Positions 21,561 through 30,211 are shown, counted from the first letter of the stretch. The stretch is DNA of 37,672 nt from Candidatus Staskawiczbacteria bacterium (GCA_023245195.1 JAHFKU010000005.1:1-37672); one strand, 5' to 3'. Program-made: numbers and translations. Notes: a model not told the origin generated them from the letters alone.

Positions 21561-24164
21561 ATGATGCATTGGAGCTATTACACCAATAAATCCATTGGCG
21601 AAGTTTTTGAAGAATTGAAAACTTCGCCGGCCGGGCTTCTAAAACAAGAAGCGGTTTTACGCCAGAAAAATTACGGCCTTAATGAAGTATCGTCCAAGAA
21701 AATTGGCATTTTTGATATTTTAGTGCGCCAAGCGAAGTCACCGTTTTTTTATTTGTTGCTGATCGCCGGAATCGTGGCCTTTTTTATTGGTGAAAAAATC
21801 GATAGCCTGGTCATTATGATTTTCATCGTGGTTAACTTAGTGATCGGGTTTTTACAGGAATACAAGGCAGAAAGAACCATATCTCTTTTAAAAAATATCA
21901 TATCTTCAAAAACAACGGTTGTGCGTGAAGGCAGCTATGAAACCATCGAAAAAAAGTATTTGGTGCCAGGAGATATTGTTTCGCTTTCTCTAGGCGATAT
22001 GGTGCCAGCCGAATTAAGAGTTTTACATACGGAAAATTTTCTGGTTGACGAATCGGTGTTAACCGGAGAATCGGCGCCGGTGCTTAAAAACAGCGAACCT
22101 TTACCTTCAGAAGAAAAAGAGGTTTTTAAAAGCACGAATATATTGTTTACCGGAACATCGGTAATTTCTGGCAAGGCTTTGGGCATCGTGGTTGGCACCG
22201 GAGAAGATACGGCCCTTGGAAACATCGTGGCATCTGTCCAAGAAAAACGCCCTCAAGGGGTGTACGAAAAAGATTTAATGTATTTTTGCCGCTTGATGTT
22301 AAAAATAGTGGTCACAACGGTTTTTTTGATATTTTTACTGAATTTAATCATTAAAGGCACTGAAAACTTTTTTGAGTTTTCTCTTTTTTGCGTTGCCCTT
22401 ATTGTAAGCATTTTACCTGAAGCTTTGCCCGCCATTGTTATTTTGGCTCTATCGCGGGGAAGTATGAAAATGGCAAAAGAAAACGTGGTGGTAAAAAGAT
22501 TATCGGCCATTGAAGATTTGGGTAATATTGAAATTTTGTGCACCGATAAAACCGGCACCTTGACCCAAAATAAATTATCGCTGGAAAAAATTGTTTCTTT
22601 TAATAAAAGCAAAGCCGTTTTATACGGATTATTAGGCTCGCCAATTGATGAAGAAAAAAAATCATCTTTATTAAACCCCGCTAGAGGTCAAAGCGGCTTG
22701 GTGGAGTCACAAAAAAAGCAAACCTCTAACGGGGTAAATCCCTTTGATGTCGCTCTAAAAACGAGGGCGGATTGGCAGACATTAAAAGACATTAAAAAAT
22801 ATCGTATCGTCAAAGAGTTGGCATTCGATTCTTTCAGGATGCGGTCTTCCTTTTTAATAGAAGGCAAAAACCATGAAAAAATATTAATTACCAAGGGAGC
22901 CCCCGAAGTAATATTAAAGCTTTGTTCTACTTTTCCCGCTGGTTATAAGAGAAATGAAATTAAAGAAAATATCGCCAAAGAAGGCCAAGACGGAAAAAGG
23001 GTCCTGATGGTGGCTTTTAAGACTCACAAAAAAGACGTTATTGCCAAAGAAGATGAAAGGGGATTAACCTTTTTAGGGTATTTTGTGTTTGAAGATCCGC
23101 TCAAAACCACGGCTGAAGAAGCTATCAGGCTGGCTAAAAAGTTAGGCGTTCAAATAAAAATTATTACCGGCGATTCAAAAGAAGTGGCGCACTTTGTTTC
23201 TAAAAAAACCGGATTAATTAATAATGCCAGCGAAGTGATGCTGGGCCAGGATTTAGAAAACATGCACCAAGAAGAATTTAACAACGCCTGCCAAGATTAT
23301 GCGGTATTTGCGCGAATTTCCCCCGATATAAAACACCGTATTATTAAATCATTGCAGCGCAATTACGAAGTTGGGTTTTTGGGAGAGGGGATTAACGATG
23401 TCCCGGCCCTGGAAGCCGCCAATGTGGGAATTGCCGTTTTTGAAGCAACCGATATTGCCAAAGAGGCATCTGATATTGTGCTCCTCAAAAAAGACTTGCG
23501 GGTTATTATTAACGGCATTAAAGACGGCCGGATGGTTTTTTCTAATATTAATAAATACATCAAATGCTCGCTTTCTAGCAATTTTGGCAATTTTTATTCT
23601 ATCGCAGTCATATCACTGTTTATTCCATTTTTGCCCATGCTGCCGGTGCAAATTTTACTGGGAAATCTATTATCTGATTTCCCGTTAATTTCTATTGTTA
23701 CCGATTCGGTAGACATTGAAGAACTGCGAAAACCCAAAGCTTATCAATTACACAACATTTTGCCATTGATTATTGCCCTGGGCCTAGTTAGCACGGTGTT
23801 TGATTTTTTGTTCTTTTTGATTTTTTACAAAGATGCGCCGGCCAACATTCAAACATTATGGTTTATAGAGTCTATCATTACCGAACTCTTGCTCGTTTTT
23901 ATCATCAGGACGCGCCATGTTTTTTGGAAAGCGAAAAAACCCAGTTTTTCTTTAGTATTTTTATCAATCACTGCTGGTCTGGCAACGTTAATTTTGCCGT
24001 TTACCCATGTTGGCCAGAGTTTTTTTCATTTTGCCAAAGCTCCGCTTTCTGGCGTATTGGTAGTGATGGTACTGGTAATACTCTATATTGCCCTAAGCGA
24101 AATCGTAAAATTGGTATATTTTAAATATTTTAAAATGAAAGATCGAAAATTTGATTTGTCATAG
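21561..24164 (+). CDS. P-type cation-transporting ATPase (P2/P3B-like)
   Basis: An 867-aa pump. Actuator loop LTGESAPV, ion-site helix SILPEALPAIV, phosphorylation motif with Asp329 in CTDKTGTLTQNKL, DPLKTTAEEAI hinge, then TGDSK and GEGINDVPALEAA. The last has Glu where most P-type ATPases have Asp (GDGxND). The N-terminal domain resembles cation_ATPase_N (WSYYTNKSIGEVFEELKTS). PEALP recalls the PEMLP of Mg2+ pumps, but Ca2+ is also possible. An inverted-repeat insert sits in the nucleotide-binding domain (22675-22735). A second ATG follows immediately (21564). Confidence 0.9.
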   Translation: MMHWSYYTNKSIGEVFEELKTSPAGLLKQEAVLRQKNYGLNEVSSKKIGIFDILVRQAKSPFFYLLLIAGIVAFFIGEKIDSLVIMIFIVVNLVIGFLQEYKAERTISLLKNIISSKTTVVREGSYETIEKKYLVPGDIVSLSLGDMVPAELRVLHTENFLVDESVLTGESAPVLKNSEPLPSEEKEVFKSTNILFTGTSVISGKALGIVVGTGEDTALGNIVASVQEKRPQGVYEKDLMYFCRLMLKIVVTTVFLIFLLNLIIKGTENFFEFSLFCVALIVSILPEALPAIVILALSRGSMKMAKENVVVKRLSAIEDLGNIEILCTDKTGTLTQNKLSLEKIVSFNKSKAVLYGLLGSPIDEEKKSSLLNPARGQSGLVESQKKQTSNGVNPFDVALKTRADWQTLKDIKKYRIVKELAFDSFRMRSSFLIEGKNHEKILITKGAPEVILKLCSTFPAGYKRNEIKENIAKEGQDGKRVLMVAFKTHKKDVIAKEDERGLTFLGYFVFEDPLKTTAEEAIRLAKKLGVQIKIITGDSKEVAHFVSKKTGLINNASEVMLGQDLENMHQEEFNNACQDYAVFARISPDIKHRIIKSLQRNYEVGFLGEGINDVPALEAANVGIAVFEATDIAKEASDIVLLKKDLRVIINGIKDGRMVFSNINKYIKCSLSSNFGNFYSIAVISLFIPFLPMLPVQILLGNLLSDFPLISIVTDSVDIEELRKPKAYQLHNILPLIIALGLVSTVFDFLFFLIFYKDAPANIQTLWFIESIITELLLVFIIRTRHVFWKAKKPSFSLVFLSITAGLATLILPFTHVGQSFFHFAKAPLSGVLVVMVLVILYIALSEIVKLVYFKYFKMKDRKFDLS
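22675..22735 (+). repeat. In-frame inverted repeat inside the P-type ATPase gene
   Basis: ACCCCGCTAGAGGT (22675-22688) and ACCTCTAACGGGGT (22722-22735) are complementary at 13 of 14 positions, with a 33-nt loop. The 61 nt are read in frame as NPARGQSGLVESQKKQTSNG-type sequence, low in complexity, in a surface loop of the N domain. Confidence 0.75.
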
Positions 24165-24179
24165 TATTTTTGCTAAGAT
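24151..24179 (+). promoter_or_regulatory. Promoter of purC
   Basis: TTGATT (24151-24156), 17-bp spacer, TGC-TAAGAT (hexamer 24174-24179). It overlaps the last codons of the ATPase gene. The leader is about 53 nt. Confidence 0.68.
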
Positions 24180-24238
24180 GATTTAAATTTTAGCTACACT
24201 TGGTAGCTCGAAATTCACACCAGGAAAGGACATTGACA

Positions 24239-25060
24239 ATGCCGCATCAAAAAGATCTTTTATTGGCCGAAGGCAAAACCAAGAGAATTTGGTCTTCAAG
24301 CTTAACTAATAAGCACGTGATTATCGAATCAAAAGATGATCTGACGGCTGGCGACGGGGCAAAGCACGATATCATCCCGGGCAAGGGAGCTTTGTCAAAC
24401 CAGACAATCTGCAATGTGTTTGAGTGTCTGAAAGCTTGGGGCTTGCCGGTTGCTTTTTTTCGTCAGTACAGTGCTACTGAATTTATTGCAGAGCATTGCG
24501 CCATGATTCCCTATGAAGTTGTGGTAAGGCGTTTAGCTTTCGGGTCAATTCTCAAGCGCTACCCTAGCTATGATAAAGGTTATGTTTTCCCAGAACTTTT
24601 ACCTGAGTTTTTCTTGAAGACCTCGGGTAAGAAGTGGCAGGGTTACGGTTTGCCGGTCGATGATCCACTGATCATTTTTTCTCAAAATCGCGGGTGTTTA
24701 TTCCGTCCTGATCAGCCGATCGGCCAGCAAGCACCGTTTCTTATTCTCGATGACTTTCCTTTACAACATAGTCCTAAAGAAATTAAAGATATAGACCAAA
24801 TAGCGATTAGAGCTTTCTTGGAAGTAGAAATAGCTTGGCGTAAGCTTGGCTATCGGCTTGTCGATTTTAAGCTAGAGTTTGGACATAATGTTGATGGCGA
24901 GTTACGCCTGGCTGATGTCATTGATAACGACTCATGGCGTTTGCTGGATGAACACGGTTATGATGTTAGCAAGCAAGCTTACCGAGAGGGAGAGCCTCTC
25001 GAAAAAGTGGCTGCCAATTACCGGTTGGTCGCCCAAAGGACCGAACTGTTCTGTATCTGA
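24239..25060 (+). CDS. purC: SAICAR synthetase (phosphoribosylaminoimidazole-succinocarboxamide synthase)
   Basis: A 273-aa enzyme. LLAEGKTKRIW at the N-terminus, DDLTAGDGAKHD, VVRRLAFGSILKRYP (variant of the RxxxxGS region), LVDFKLEFG and LADVIDNDSWRL near the C-terminus. It joins CAIR and aspartate with ATP in purine synthesis. AGGAAAGGA precedes the ATG at 24239 and fixes the start over an open frame from 24200. It forms a monocistronic unit with its own promoter and terminator. No other purine genes are in the window. Codon use is more balanced than in flanking AT-rich genes, which fits transfer (inference). Confidence 0.93.
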   Translation: MPHQKDLLLAEGKTKRIWSSSLTNKHVIIESKDDLTAGDGAKHDIIPGKGALSNQTICNVFECLKAWGLPVAFFRQYSATEFIAEHCAMIPYEVVVRRLAFGSILKRYPSYDKGYVFPELLPEFFLKTSGKKWQGYGLPVDDPLIIFSQNRGCLFRPDQPIGQQAPFLILDDFPLQHSPKEIKDIDQIAIRAFLEVEIAWRKLGYRLVDFKLEFGHNVDGELRLADVIDNDSWRLLDEHGYDVSKQAYREGEPLEKVAANYRLVAQRTELFCI

Positions 25061-25072
25061 TTTGATTTTCAT

Positions 25073-25104
25073 AGCGTTGTCTATTTAGGCAGCGCTTTTT
25101 CTTT
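25073..25104 (+). terminator. Terminator of purC
   Basis: AGCGTTGTC-TATTTA-GGCAGCGCT (9 bp with two G-T pairs) followed by TTTTTCTTT. Confidence 0.85.
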
Positions 25105-25232
25105 ACAAACAGTTTAATTTGACGGATGACAATTAATATGCTAGAAAACATATAGTCTGCACATTTACAAATAAACAGTTGCTCATCGTGGCGTTCACGA
25201 TGACTGTTTAATTGTCACTCTGGACACAGGAG
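25105..25232 (+). promoter_or_regulatory. Leader of the M50 protease gene with hairpin and Shine-Dalgarno site
   Basis: AAACAGT-TGCT-CATCGTG pairs with CACGATG-ACTGTTT (about 25172-25208); GACAATTAA (25128) can also pair with TTTAATTGTC (25207). CACAGGAG at 25225-25232 lies 6 nt before the ATG. Promoter boxes are unclear (TATAGT at 25151 is a candidate). The structured leader suggests regulation or mRNA stabilisation. Confidence 0.5.
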
Positions 25233-25238
25233 CTACTC

Positions 25239-26279
25239 ATGAGTCAAGATAAAAACGATCAGAAAAAGTCTTATGCTGGATTTATTGCAGCGGGAATTTT
25301 GGTAGCCTTAAAATCAACCAAGATCATTGCAGCGCTCAAGTTGTTAAAATTCACCAAGCCCTTGGTGACAGCCATTTCTCTGGTAATTTCAGCTATTTTT
25401 TATGGCATTTGGCTTGGACCCTGGTTTGGGATCGGATTTTTGGCAATGCTGTTTATCCATGAGATGGGTCATATTATTGCCTTAAGAATCAAGGGGATAG
25501 AAACTCCCGGACCGGTGTTTATCCCATTTTTGGGAGCTGCTATCTTTGCTCCAAAATTCAAAGACAGAAATACGGAAGCTTTTGTTGCTTATGGTGGTCC
25601 CTTAGTTGGGACTATTGCTGCCCTTGGCGCCTTCGGCTTATGGTTTGCAACCAGTCAAACTTCACAGATACTATTGCTAGTAAGCTATGTCGGAGTATTT
25701 TTAAATCTGTTTAATCTCATTCCAATTAGTCCTCTTGATGGTGGCCGGATTACCCAAATTGTTGGCGGATGGTTTAAGTATGTTGGGCTGGCAATACTGC
25801 TTGCTCTCACGCTTATGATCCATCAACCTCAAATGTTAATGATTTGGGTTTTAACCCTGAATGACTTCAAAAATAATCTCTGGTTTAAGCTATTACTTGC
25901 AATTGTTCTGGGCCTTGGCATGGCAATATGCATGGCACTGGGTTTCAGTAGTCAGCCATGGTATATAGATATCATTGATTGCCTTGCGGTTACCATTTTT
26001 ATTTTAATTTACTGGACCCAGTATTTGGATAGTCAGAAAGAAAAAGCAATACAACAAAGGCTTTTGGAACTCGAGGGTAAAGCACCAGATAACAATAAGG
26101 TAATTGAAGAACTTCCTTACCCTGGTCTTTATACCAGGCTTGGGTGGTTTGCCTGCTATTTAGCTTTGGCGATTGTGGCAACTATTGCCATGTCCATCCA
26201 ATCTAAATATCTGCCCGAAGCCGTTCATAAAGATTCGCAAGAACTCACAAAGCCTGCCGATCAAGATAAAAAAGATTAG
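25239..26279 (+). CDS. Site-2-protease family (M50) membrane metalloprotease
   Basis: A 346-aa membrane protein. Zinc ligands are visible in HEMGH (His74, catalytic Glu75, His78) in one TM helix and in NLIPISPLDGGRI (Asp167) in another. No PDZ domain is seen, placing it with the SREBP-like/YdiL-type subgroup. After about 6 TM helices a cytoplasmic stretch (SQKEKAIQQRLLELEGKAPDNNK) and a last TM helix follow, with a hydrophilic tail ending DQDKKD. Such proteases cut TM segments of anti-sigma factors or other substrates; none is recognisable here. Monocistronic, with its own leader and terminator. Confidence 0.88.
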   Translation: MSQDKNDQKKSYAGFIAAGILVALKSTKIIAALKLLKFTKPLVTAISLVISAIFYGIWLGPWFGIGFLAMLFIHEMGHIIALRIKGIETPGPVFIPFLGAAIFAPKFKDRNTEAFVAYGGPLVGTIAALGAFGLWFATSQTSQILLLVSYVGVFLNLFNLIPISPLDGGRITQIVGGWFKYVGLAILLALTLMIHQPQMLMIWVLTLNDFKNNLWFKLLLAIVLGLGMAICMALGFSSQPWYIDIIDCLAVTIFILIYWTQYLDSQKEKAIQQRLLELEGKAPDNNKVIEELPYPGLYTRLGWFACYLALAIVATIAMSIQSKYLPEAVHKDSQELTKPADQDKKD

Positions 26280-26289
26280 GCAGGTACGT

Positions 26290-26325
26290 CCCCGCAAACA
26301 CCAGTTTGCCGGGGCTTTTATTTTC
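26290..26325 (+). terminator. Terminator of the M50 protease gene
   Basis: CCCCGCAAAC-ACCA-GTTTGCCGGGG with one bulged C, followed by CTTTTATTTT. Confidence 0.85.
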
Positions 26326-26336
26326 TACAAGGAGAT

Positions 26337-26365
26337 TTGACTTATTAGGCTTAATATGTTACATT
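26337..26365 (+). promoter_or_regulatory. Promoter of the 26426 gene
   Basis: TTGACT (26337-26342), 17-bp spacer, TACATT (26360-26365). Leader of about 55 nt with AGGAGA before the ATG. Confidence 0.68.
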
Positions 26366-26425
26366 GGGTGCAATCAAACACGGTGTTTGAGTAAACTCAC
26401 AGTACCTTAAAACAGGAGACATTCA

Positions 26426-26749
26426 ATGGGCATGGAATCCGCCTTGACCATTCTTGACTTACCCATAAGACCACAAACATCTGATCTTGGTCACAGGTAC
26501 ATACTTTTTCACCCAGCGACACGCAAGTTCTATTATGCCAGTAGCTCGGGACCATGTTGGCCAATTGAACAGGGTGTGCAGGCAAATGATGAGGTTGGCT
26601 TGAGAGATTTGGCCACGTATTTTGATCATGCACATGGTTACCATCATGGATTATTAACTCCCTCTCAAGTCATAAAACTTGGCGACGCACTTGTTGCTCT
26701 CGGCAAAGTGTATCATGAAGTCAAGTCTTTTTACGATGACCTGCCCTAG
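26426..26749 (+). CDS. Orphan soluble protein, 107 aa
   Basis: Unknown function. The sequence starts MGMESALTILDLPIRPQT and contains HRYILFHPATRKFYYASSSG, a His-rich stretch YFDHAHGYHHG and a helical C-terminus (VIKLGDALVALGKVYHEVKSFYDDL). The five nearby His could bind a metal, but that is a guess. CAGGAGA lies 8 nt before the ATG. It has its own promoter and terminator, like the other cassettes. No TM helix or signal peptide. Confidence 0.65.
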   Translation: MGMESALTILDLPIRPQTSDLGHRYILFHPATRKFYYASSSGPCWPIEQGVQANDEVGLRDLATYFDHAHGYHHGLLTPSQVIKLGDALVALGKVYHEVKSFYDDLP

Positions 26750-26759
26750 TCTATGTTCG

Positions 26760-26797
26760 AAGTAGTGTGATAATATTCCACTACTTTTTTCTTTTTA
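26760..26797 (+). terminator. Terminator of the 26426 gene
   Basis: AAGTAGTG / CACTACTT stem with an 11-nt loop, followed by TTTTCTTTTT. Confidence 0.9.
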
Positions 26798-26805
26798 AGC
26801 ATTTG

Positions 26806-26814
26806 TGCTAAAAT
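26806..26814 (+). promoter_or_regulatory. Extended -10, leaderless promoter of rmuC
   Basis: TGC-TAAAAT ends 6 nt before the ATG at 26821. Confidence 0.68.
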
Positions 26815-26820
26815 CAACTC

Positions 26821-27855
26821 ATGGACTACTCAATTCTATTTTACTTGCTAATTATTATCGGCATCGGGGTTGTCATTTTTTTGCAAACCAGAAAAAAGCC
26901 CGAGCCCAAAAAAGATGACAGTGCCATGTTAATGTTACAGCAGCAGATTAACCAGATTTCTCAAGAATTACGTGGCGGGCTTTCAGAGTCCAATAAAAAC
27001 CAGCAATTCCAGTTTAACCAATCGGCAAAAATTATCGGGGATGTGCGTGAACGATTGGCCAAATTAGATGAAACCAATCGGCAAGTGGTGGGTTTTGCCG
27101 ACCAGCTCAAGGGCTTGCAAGATATTTTAAAAAATCCAAAACAGCGGGGAATTTTAGGCGAATATTATTTGGAAACCGTGTTAAAAAATGTCTTGCCGCC
27201 CAGTTCCTATCAAATGCAGTACGGCTTTAAAGACGGCACGATGGTGGACGCCGTGGTGTTTGTTGATAAGCACATTATTCCTATTGATTCAAAATTTTCG
27301 CTGGAAAATTATAACAGAATGGTGCAGGCCCATGATCCTAATGAAAAAAAGAAATTTGAAACGGCTTTTATTACCGATTTAAAATTACGGATTGATGAAA
27401 CTTCAAAATATGTAAAACCGGAAGAAAAAACGATGGATTTTGCTTTTATGTTTATTCCTTCTGAAGCGGTTTACTACGATTTATTGATTAATAAAGTAGG
27501 GGTTATTTCGCAAGATTCGGATAATTTGGTGTACTATGCAGGCAAAAAGAAGGTGATCGTGGTTTCACCAACTTCGTTTTTGGCCTATTTGCAAACGGTG
27601 TTGCAAGGGCTTCGTAACCAAAAAATTTCGGAACAGGCTCAACATATTATCAAAGAAGTGGAAAAATTAGGCAAGCATTTATTTGTCTATTCAGAGTACA
27701 TGAGGCGTTTGGGGGATCATTTGGGATCCACAGTCAGTTCTTACAATAAAGCCGGCAAGGAACTGGAGAAAATAGATAAAGATGTGGTAAGGCTGACCGA
27801 TGGCAAGCCGAAGATTAAAATAGGAGATGTGGAAGCACCCACTATTGACCAATAA
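26821..27855 (+). CDS. rmuC: RmuC-family DNA recombination protein
   Basis: A 344-aa protein: N-terminal TM helix ([21 protein letters not shown]), a coiled coil (about 35-100) and the RmuC nuclease-like core with [44 protein letters not shown], and [14 protein letters not shown]. The D-(x)n-D-S-K arrangement resembles the PD-(D/E)xK fold. RmuC limits inverted-repeat-dependent rearrangements in E. coli, which is of interest in a region so rich in inverted repeats (inference). The start is set by the leaderless promoter. rplU begins 25 nt downstream from its own promoter. Confidence 0.92.
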   Translation: MDYSILFYLLIIIGIGVVIFLQTRKKPEPKKDDSAMLMLQQQINQISQELRGGLSESNKNQQFQFNQSAKIIGDVRERLAKLDETNRQVVGFADQLKGLQDILKNPKQRGILGEYYLETVLKNVLPPSSYQMQYGFKDGTMVDAVVFVDKHIIPIDSKFSLENYNRMVQAHDPNEKKKFETAFITDLKLRIDETSKYVKPEEKTMDFAFMFIPSEAVYYDLLINKVGVISQDSDNLVYYAGKKKVIVVSPTSFLAYLQTVLQGLRNQKISEQAQHIIKEVEKLGKHLFVYSEYMRRLGDHLGSTVSSYNKAGKELEKIDKDVVRLTDGKPKIKIGDVEAPTIDQ

Positions 27856-27873
27856 TCATATTTTTGCTAAGAT
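27845..27873 (+). promoter_or_regulatory. Leaderless promoter of rplU
   Basis: TTGACC (27845-27850), 17-bp spacer, TGC-TAAGAT (hexamer 27868-27873). The ATG lies 7 nt after the -10, so the mRNA should start at or next to the codon. The -35 overlaps the rmuC 3' end. Confidence 0.75.
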
Positions 27874-27880
27874 AGCACCA

Positions 27881-28216
27881 ATGTTAGCTGTAATAAAAAC
27901 CGGTGGCAAGCAGTATCTTGTCCAGCCTGGCGATAAAATTAAAGTGGAGAAATTAGAAGCCGAAGAAGGGTCTGAGGTTTTGTTTTCGGAGGTTTTATTG
28001 CTTTGCCCGTCCGAAGCTTTAGCGAAGGAGGGTGCGAAATTAAACGTGCAAATCGGAAATCCTTTAGTTGAAAATGCCAAGGTAACCGCCAAAGTATTAA
28101 AAAACGGCAAAGGCAAGAAATTGATTATTTTTAAATATAAACCAAAGAAACGATATAAAAGAAAGATCGGGCATCGACAAACCTTTACCGAAGTTGAAAT
28201 TTTAACGATTAGCTAA
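27881..28216 (+). CDS. rplU: 50S ribosomal protein L21
   Basis: A 111-aa protein. Start [20 protein letters not shown] and end [19 protein letters not shown] are typical for L21, which binds 23S rRNA with L20. After EVLLL an extra stretch of about 9 residues ([10 protein letters not shown]) precedes [11 protein letters not shown]; other L21 proteins have only a short turn there. It is encoded by a GC-rich palindromic insert (28006-28032). The frame is open upstream, but the ATG at 27881 fits the family and the promoter. Confidence 0.95.
   Translation: MLAVIKTGGKQYLVQPGDKIKVEKLEAEEGSEVLFSEVLLLCPSEALAKEGAKLNVQIGNPLVENAKVTAKVLKNGKGKKLIIFKYKPKKRYKRKIGHRQTFTEVEILTIS
28006..28032 (+). repeat. In-frame palindromic element in rplU
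   Basis: CCC-G-TCC ... GGA-GGG outer pairs around GAAGC-TTTA-GC-GAA, read in frame as roughly PSEALAKEG. It falls in the turn between two strands of L21. Confidence 0.75.
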
Positions 28217-28218
28217 AA

Positions 28219-28240
28219 AATCCGCAATAGGCGGGTTTTT
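28219..28240 (+). terminator. Terminator of rplU
   Basis: AATCCGC-AATAG-GCGGGTT followed by TTT, total T run of five. Confidence 0.8.
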
Positions 28241-28256
28241 CATTAAGAGATTATTT

Positions 28257-28308
28257 CTTGTAAACCGCGGATTGTATTTTTACAAAAATACAATCCGCGG
28301 TTTACAAG
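28257..28308. repeat. 52-bp near loop-less palindrome upstream of pyrB
   Basis: Two perfect 25-bp arms (28257-28281, 28284-28308) around AC. The arm starts CTTGTAAACCGCGG. TTGTAA (28258) and TACAAA (28281) inside it are spaced 17 bp and could form a promoter, which would make the palindrome an operator; this is weakly supported. AGGAG precedes the pyrB ATG at 8 nt. Confidence 0.88.
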
Positions 28309-28340
28309 TATTCAGTCCTTTTACAACCAGGAGAACTGCA

Positions 28341-29285
28341 ATGCCTACATTTGATGGGTTTCCGCATGTGATGGTATCTCAACAATTTAGCCGCCAGTGG
28401 ATCGTGGAAGAATTTTTCCCGTTAGTAGACCAAATGAAACATATTTTTGTTAGCGGTGGGTGTGACATGTTGAAAGGAAAAAGGATGGTGTCATTTTTTT
28501 ACCAGCCAAGCACCCGCACCAGAATGTCATTTGAATTTGCTATTGGTTACTTGGGCGGAAATGTCCTTTTTTCTACTGAAAATGCCAGGGAATTTTCTTC
28601 AGGTGCCAAAGGGGAAAGCCTGAAAGATACAATATTAGTTATTAATCGTTATCGTCCCGATGTGATTGTGCTCCGATACGACAGAGAATTGGGATCAGAA
28701 GTAGTATCTGGTATTTCACGAGTACCCGTAATAAATGCGGGTGACAGGAATCCCGGCCAACATCCTACTCAAGGTTTGCTTGACCTAAATACCATCAAAA
28801 AACACTTTGGGCATATTGATGGCCTCACGGTTACGATGGTGGGAGATCTTAAAAATGGCAGAACGGTGCGGTCGCTATCGTATTTATTGGGTAAATTTGG
28901 GAGGATAAGCATTAATTTTGTATCACCGCCAAATCTAGCCATGAAATCTGATGTCAAAGAATATCTGTTTAAACACGGTGTGGAAGTGGAGGAATTTACC
29001 GATTTAAGAAGGGTGGCACCAGCTTCCGATGTTATTTATCAGACTCGTACCCAAACAGAGTGTGGTTCGACCATGAATGGCAAAGATGGATATTTTAGAA
29101 TTGATCAAACAATATTAGATATGCTTAATACTGATACTATCATTATGCATCCTCTACCAAAATTAGATGAAATTGCGTCGGAAGTAGACGATGATTCGCG
29201 TGCAGTTTATTTAACCGATCAAATTGACAGTGGGTTATTCACTAGAATGGCACTGCTAAAAATGATTCTTGCTCCAAAGAGGTAA
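28341..29285 (+). CDS. pyrB: Aspartate carbamoyltransferase, catalytic chain
   Basis: A 314-aa enzyme. Carbamoyl-phosphate site FFYQPSTRTRMSFEFA, the SGAKGESLKDT loop, NAGDRNPGQHPTQGLLDL, TMVGDLKNGRTVRSL, and MHPLPKLDEI with ...GLFTRMALL. In the last motif most family members have HPLPRxDEI; here the Arg is Lys. It makes carbamoyl-aspartate in pyrimidine synthesis. CCAGGAG precedes the ATG and excludes an upstream open frame. No pyrI or other pyr gene is nearby. The gene stands alone with its own terminator, so it is a candidate acquired cassette or a salvage of carbamoyl-phosphate. Confidence 0.92.
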   Translation: MPTFDGFPHVMVSQQFSRQWIVEEFFPLVDQMKHIFVSGGCDMLKGKRMVSFFYQPSTRTRMSFEFAIGYLGGNVLFSTENAREFSSGAKGESLKDTILVINRYRPDVIVLRYDRELGSEVVSGISRVPVINAGDRNPGQHPTQGLLDLNTIKKHFGHIDGLTVTMVGDLKNGRTVRSLSYLLGKFGRISINFVSPPNLAMKSDVKEYLFKHGVEVEEFTDLRRVAPASDVIYQTRTQTECGSTMNGKDGYFRIDQTILDMLNTDTIIMHPLPKLDEIASEVDDDSRAVYLTDQIDSGLFTRMALLKMILAPKR

Positions 29286-29296
29286 TTGTTCGCTAG

Positions 29297-29321
29297 GACC
29301 CAAAATGTGGGTCTTTTTTTT
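29297..29321 (+). terminator. Terminator of pyrB
   Basis: GACCCA-AAATG-TGGGTC followed by eight T residues. Confidence 0.92.
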
Positions 29322-29350
29322 GTCTGGCGTTTGGTGTAAAAAGAAAACAT

Positions 29351-30211
29351 ATGAAAAATACCAATAAAGAGGTTGCTTGGCTTTTGAAAGAAAAATACCC
29401 AAACCTTGCGAGGTCATACCTCGCAAGGTTATTGCGAGGTCATACCTCGCAAGGTTTTAACAAGGATGTTGAAAGATTGAAAGCGGGGGAGCCACTGGCT
29501 TATGTTATAGGATTTACTGATTTTTTGGGCTGCAACATTGATTTGTCAAAAAAGCCATTAATTCCAAGGGTGGAAACGGAATTTTGGGTAGAGCAGGCAA
29601 TTAAAGAAATAAAAAATAGGAAGCCCTTCGGCTTCGCTCAGGGTAAAATAAATAATAGATTGTTTATTTTAGACATTTTTTCCGGGTCGGGGTGCATTGG
29701 TGTTGCTATCTTACAACATATGAAAAATGCCAAAGTGACTTTTGTCGAAAAAGATAGAAAATTATTAGAGCAAATAAACATAAATTGCAAATTAAATAAC
29801 ATTGATAAAAAAAGATATATCACAGCCCAATCTGATATTTTTAATAACGTAAAGAGGAAACCTGCCCTGAGTGGAGCCGAAGGGTTTGACTATATTTTTG
29901 CCAATCCTCCATATATTCCCACCATAAAAAAATCAAAAATTCAAAAATCCGTTTTACAATACGAGCCCAAAAAAGCTTTATTTGGTGGCAAAGAAGGCCT
30001 TTTTTATATCAGGAAATTTTTGGCCGGAGCCAAGAATTTTTTAAATCCCAATGGGCGTATTTTTATGGAATTCGATTCTTTCCAAAAAAGAGAAATTGAA
30101 AAACTGCTTAAAAAATATGGTTATCAAGCATGGGAATTTCATAAAGACCAATATAAAAGATGGCGATGGGTTATAATATGGAACAAACATTATGAAAACC
30201 GTACTCCATAA
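29351..30211 (+). CDS. prmC: Peptide chain release factor N5-glutamine methyltransferase
   Basis: A 286-aa protein. A shortened N-terminal substrate-binding domain ends with GEPLAYVIGFTDFLG; the methyltransferase has LDIFSGSGCIGVAIL (SAM site) and the catalytic FANPPYIP. PrmC methylates the GGQ glutamine of release factors. Four insertions interrupt the gene: two tandem palindromes near codons 18-35 (29404-29452), and a 20-bp element in opposite orientations at 29624 and 29865, read as KPFGFAQGK and PALSGAEGF. The last 11 codons lie in the left arm of a fold-back element. All are in frame, and the catalytic motifs are intact. Confidence 0.92.
   Translation: MKNTNKEVAWLLKEKYPNLARSYLARLLRGHTSQGFNKDVERLKAGEPLAYVIGFTDFLGCNIDLSKKPLIPRVETEFWVEQAIKEIKNRKPFGFAQGKINNRLFILDIFSGSGCIGVAILQHMKNAKVTFVEKDRKLLEQININCKLNNIDKKRYITAQSDIFNNVKRKPALSGAEGFDYIFANPPYIPTIKKSKIQKSVLQYEPKKALFGGKEGLFYIRKFLAGAKNFLNPNGRIFMEFDSFQKREIEKLLKKYGYQAWEFHKDQYKRWRWVIIWNKHYENRTP
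29404..29452 (+). repeat. Two tandem 21-bp palindromes in the prmC 5' end
   Basis: TTGCGAGGT-CAT-ACCTCGCAA twice, separated by GGTTA. They encode most of LARSYLARLLRGHTSQG in the N-terminal domain. The same unit occurs once between mltG and the surface protein gene (7474). Confidence 0.88.
29624..29643 (+). repeat. In-frame palindromic element in prmC, orientation 1
   Basis: CCCTTCGGCTTCGCTCAGGG, read as KPFGFAQGK. A close relative in reverse orientation is at 29865-29884. Confidence 0.82.
29865..29884 (-). repeat. In-frame palindromic element in prmC, orientation 2
   Basis: On the minus strand CCCTTCGGCTCCACTCAGGG (18 of 20 identical to 29624-29643); on the coding strand it is read as PALSGAEGF, just before the NPPY motif. 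Confidence 0.82.
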
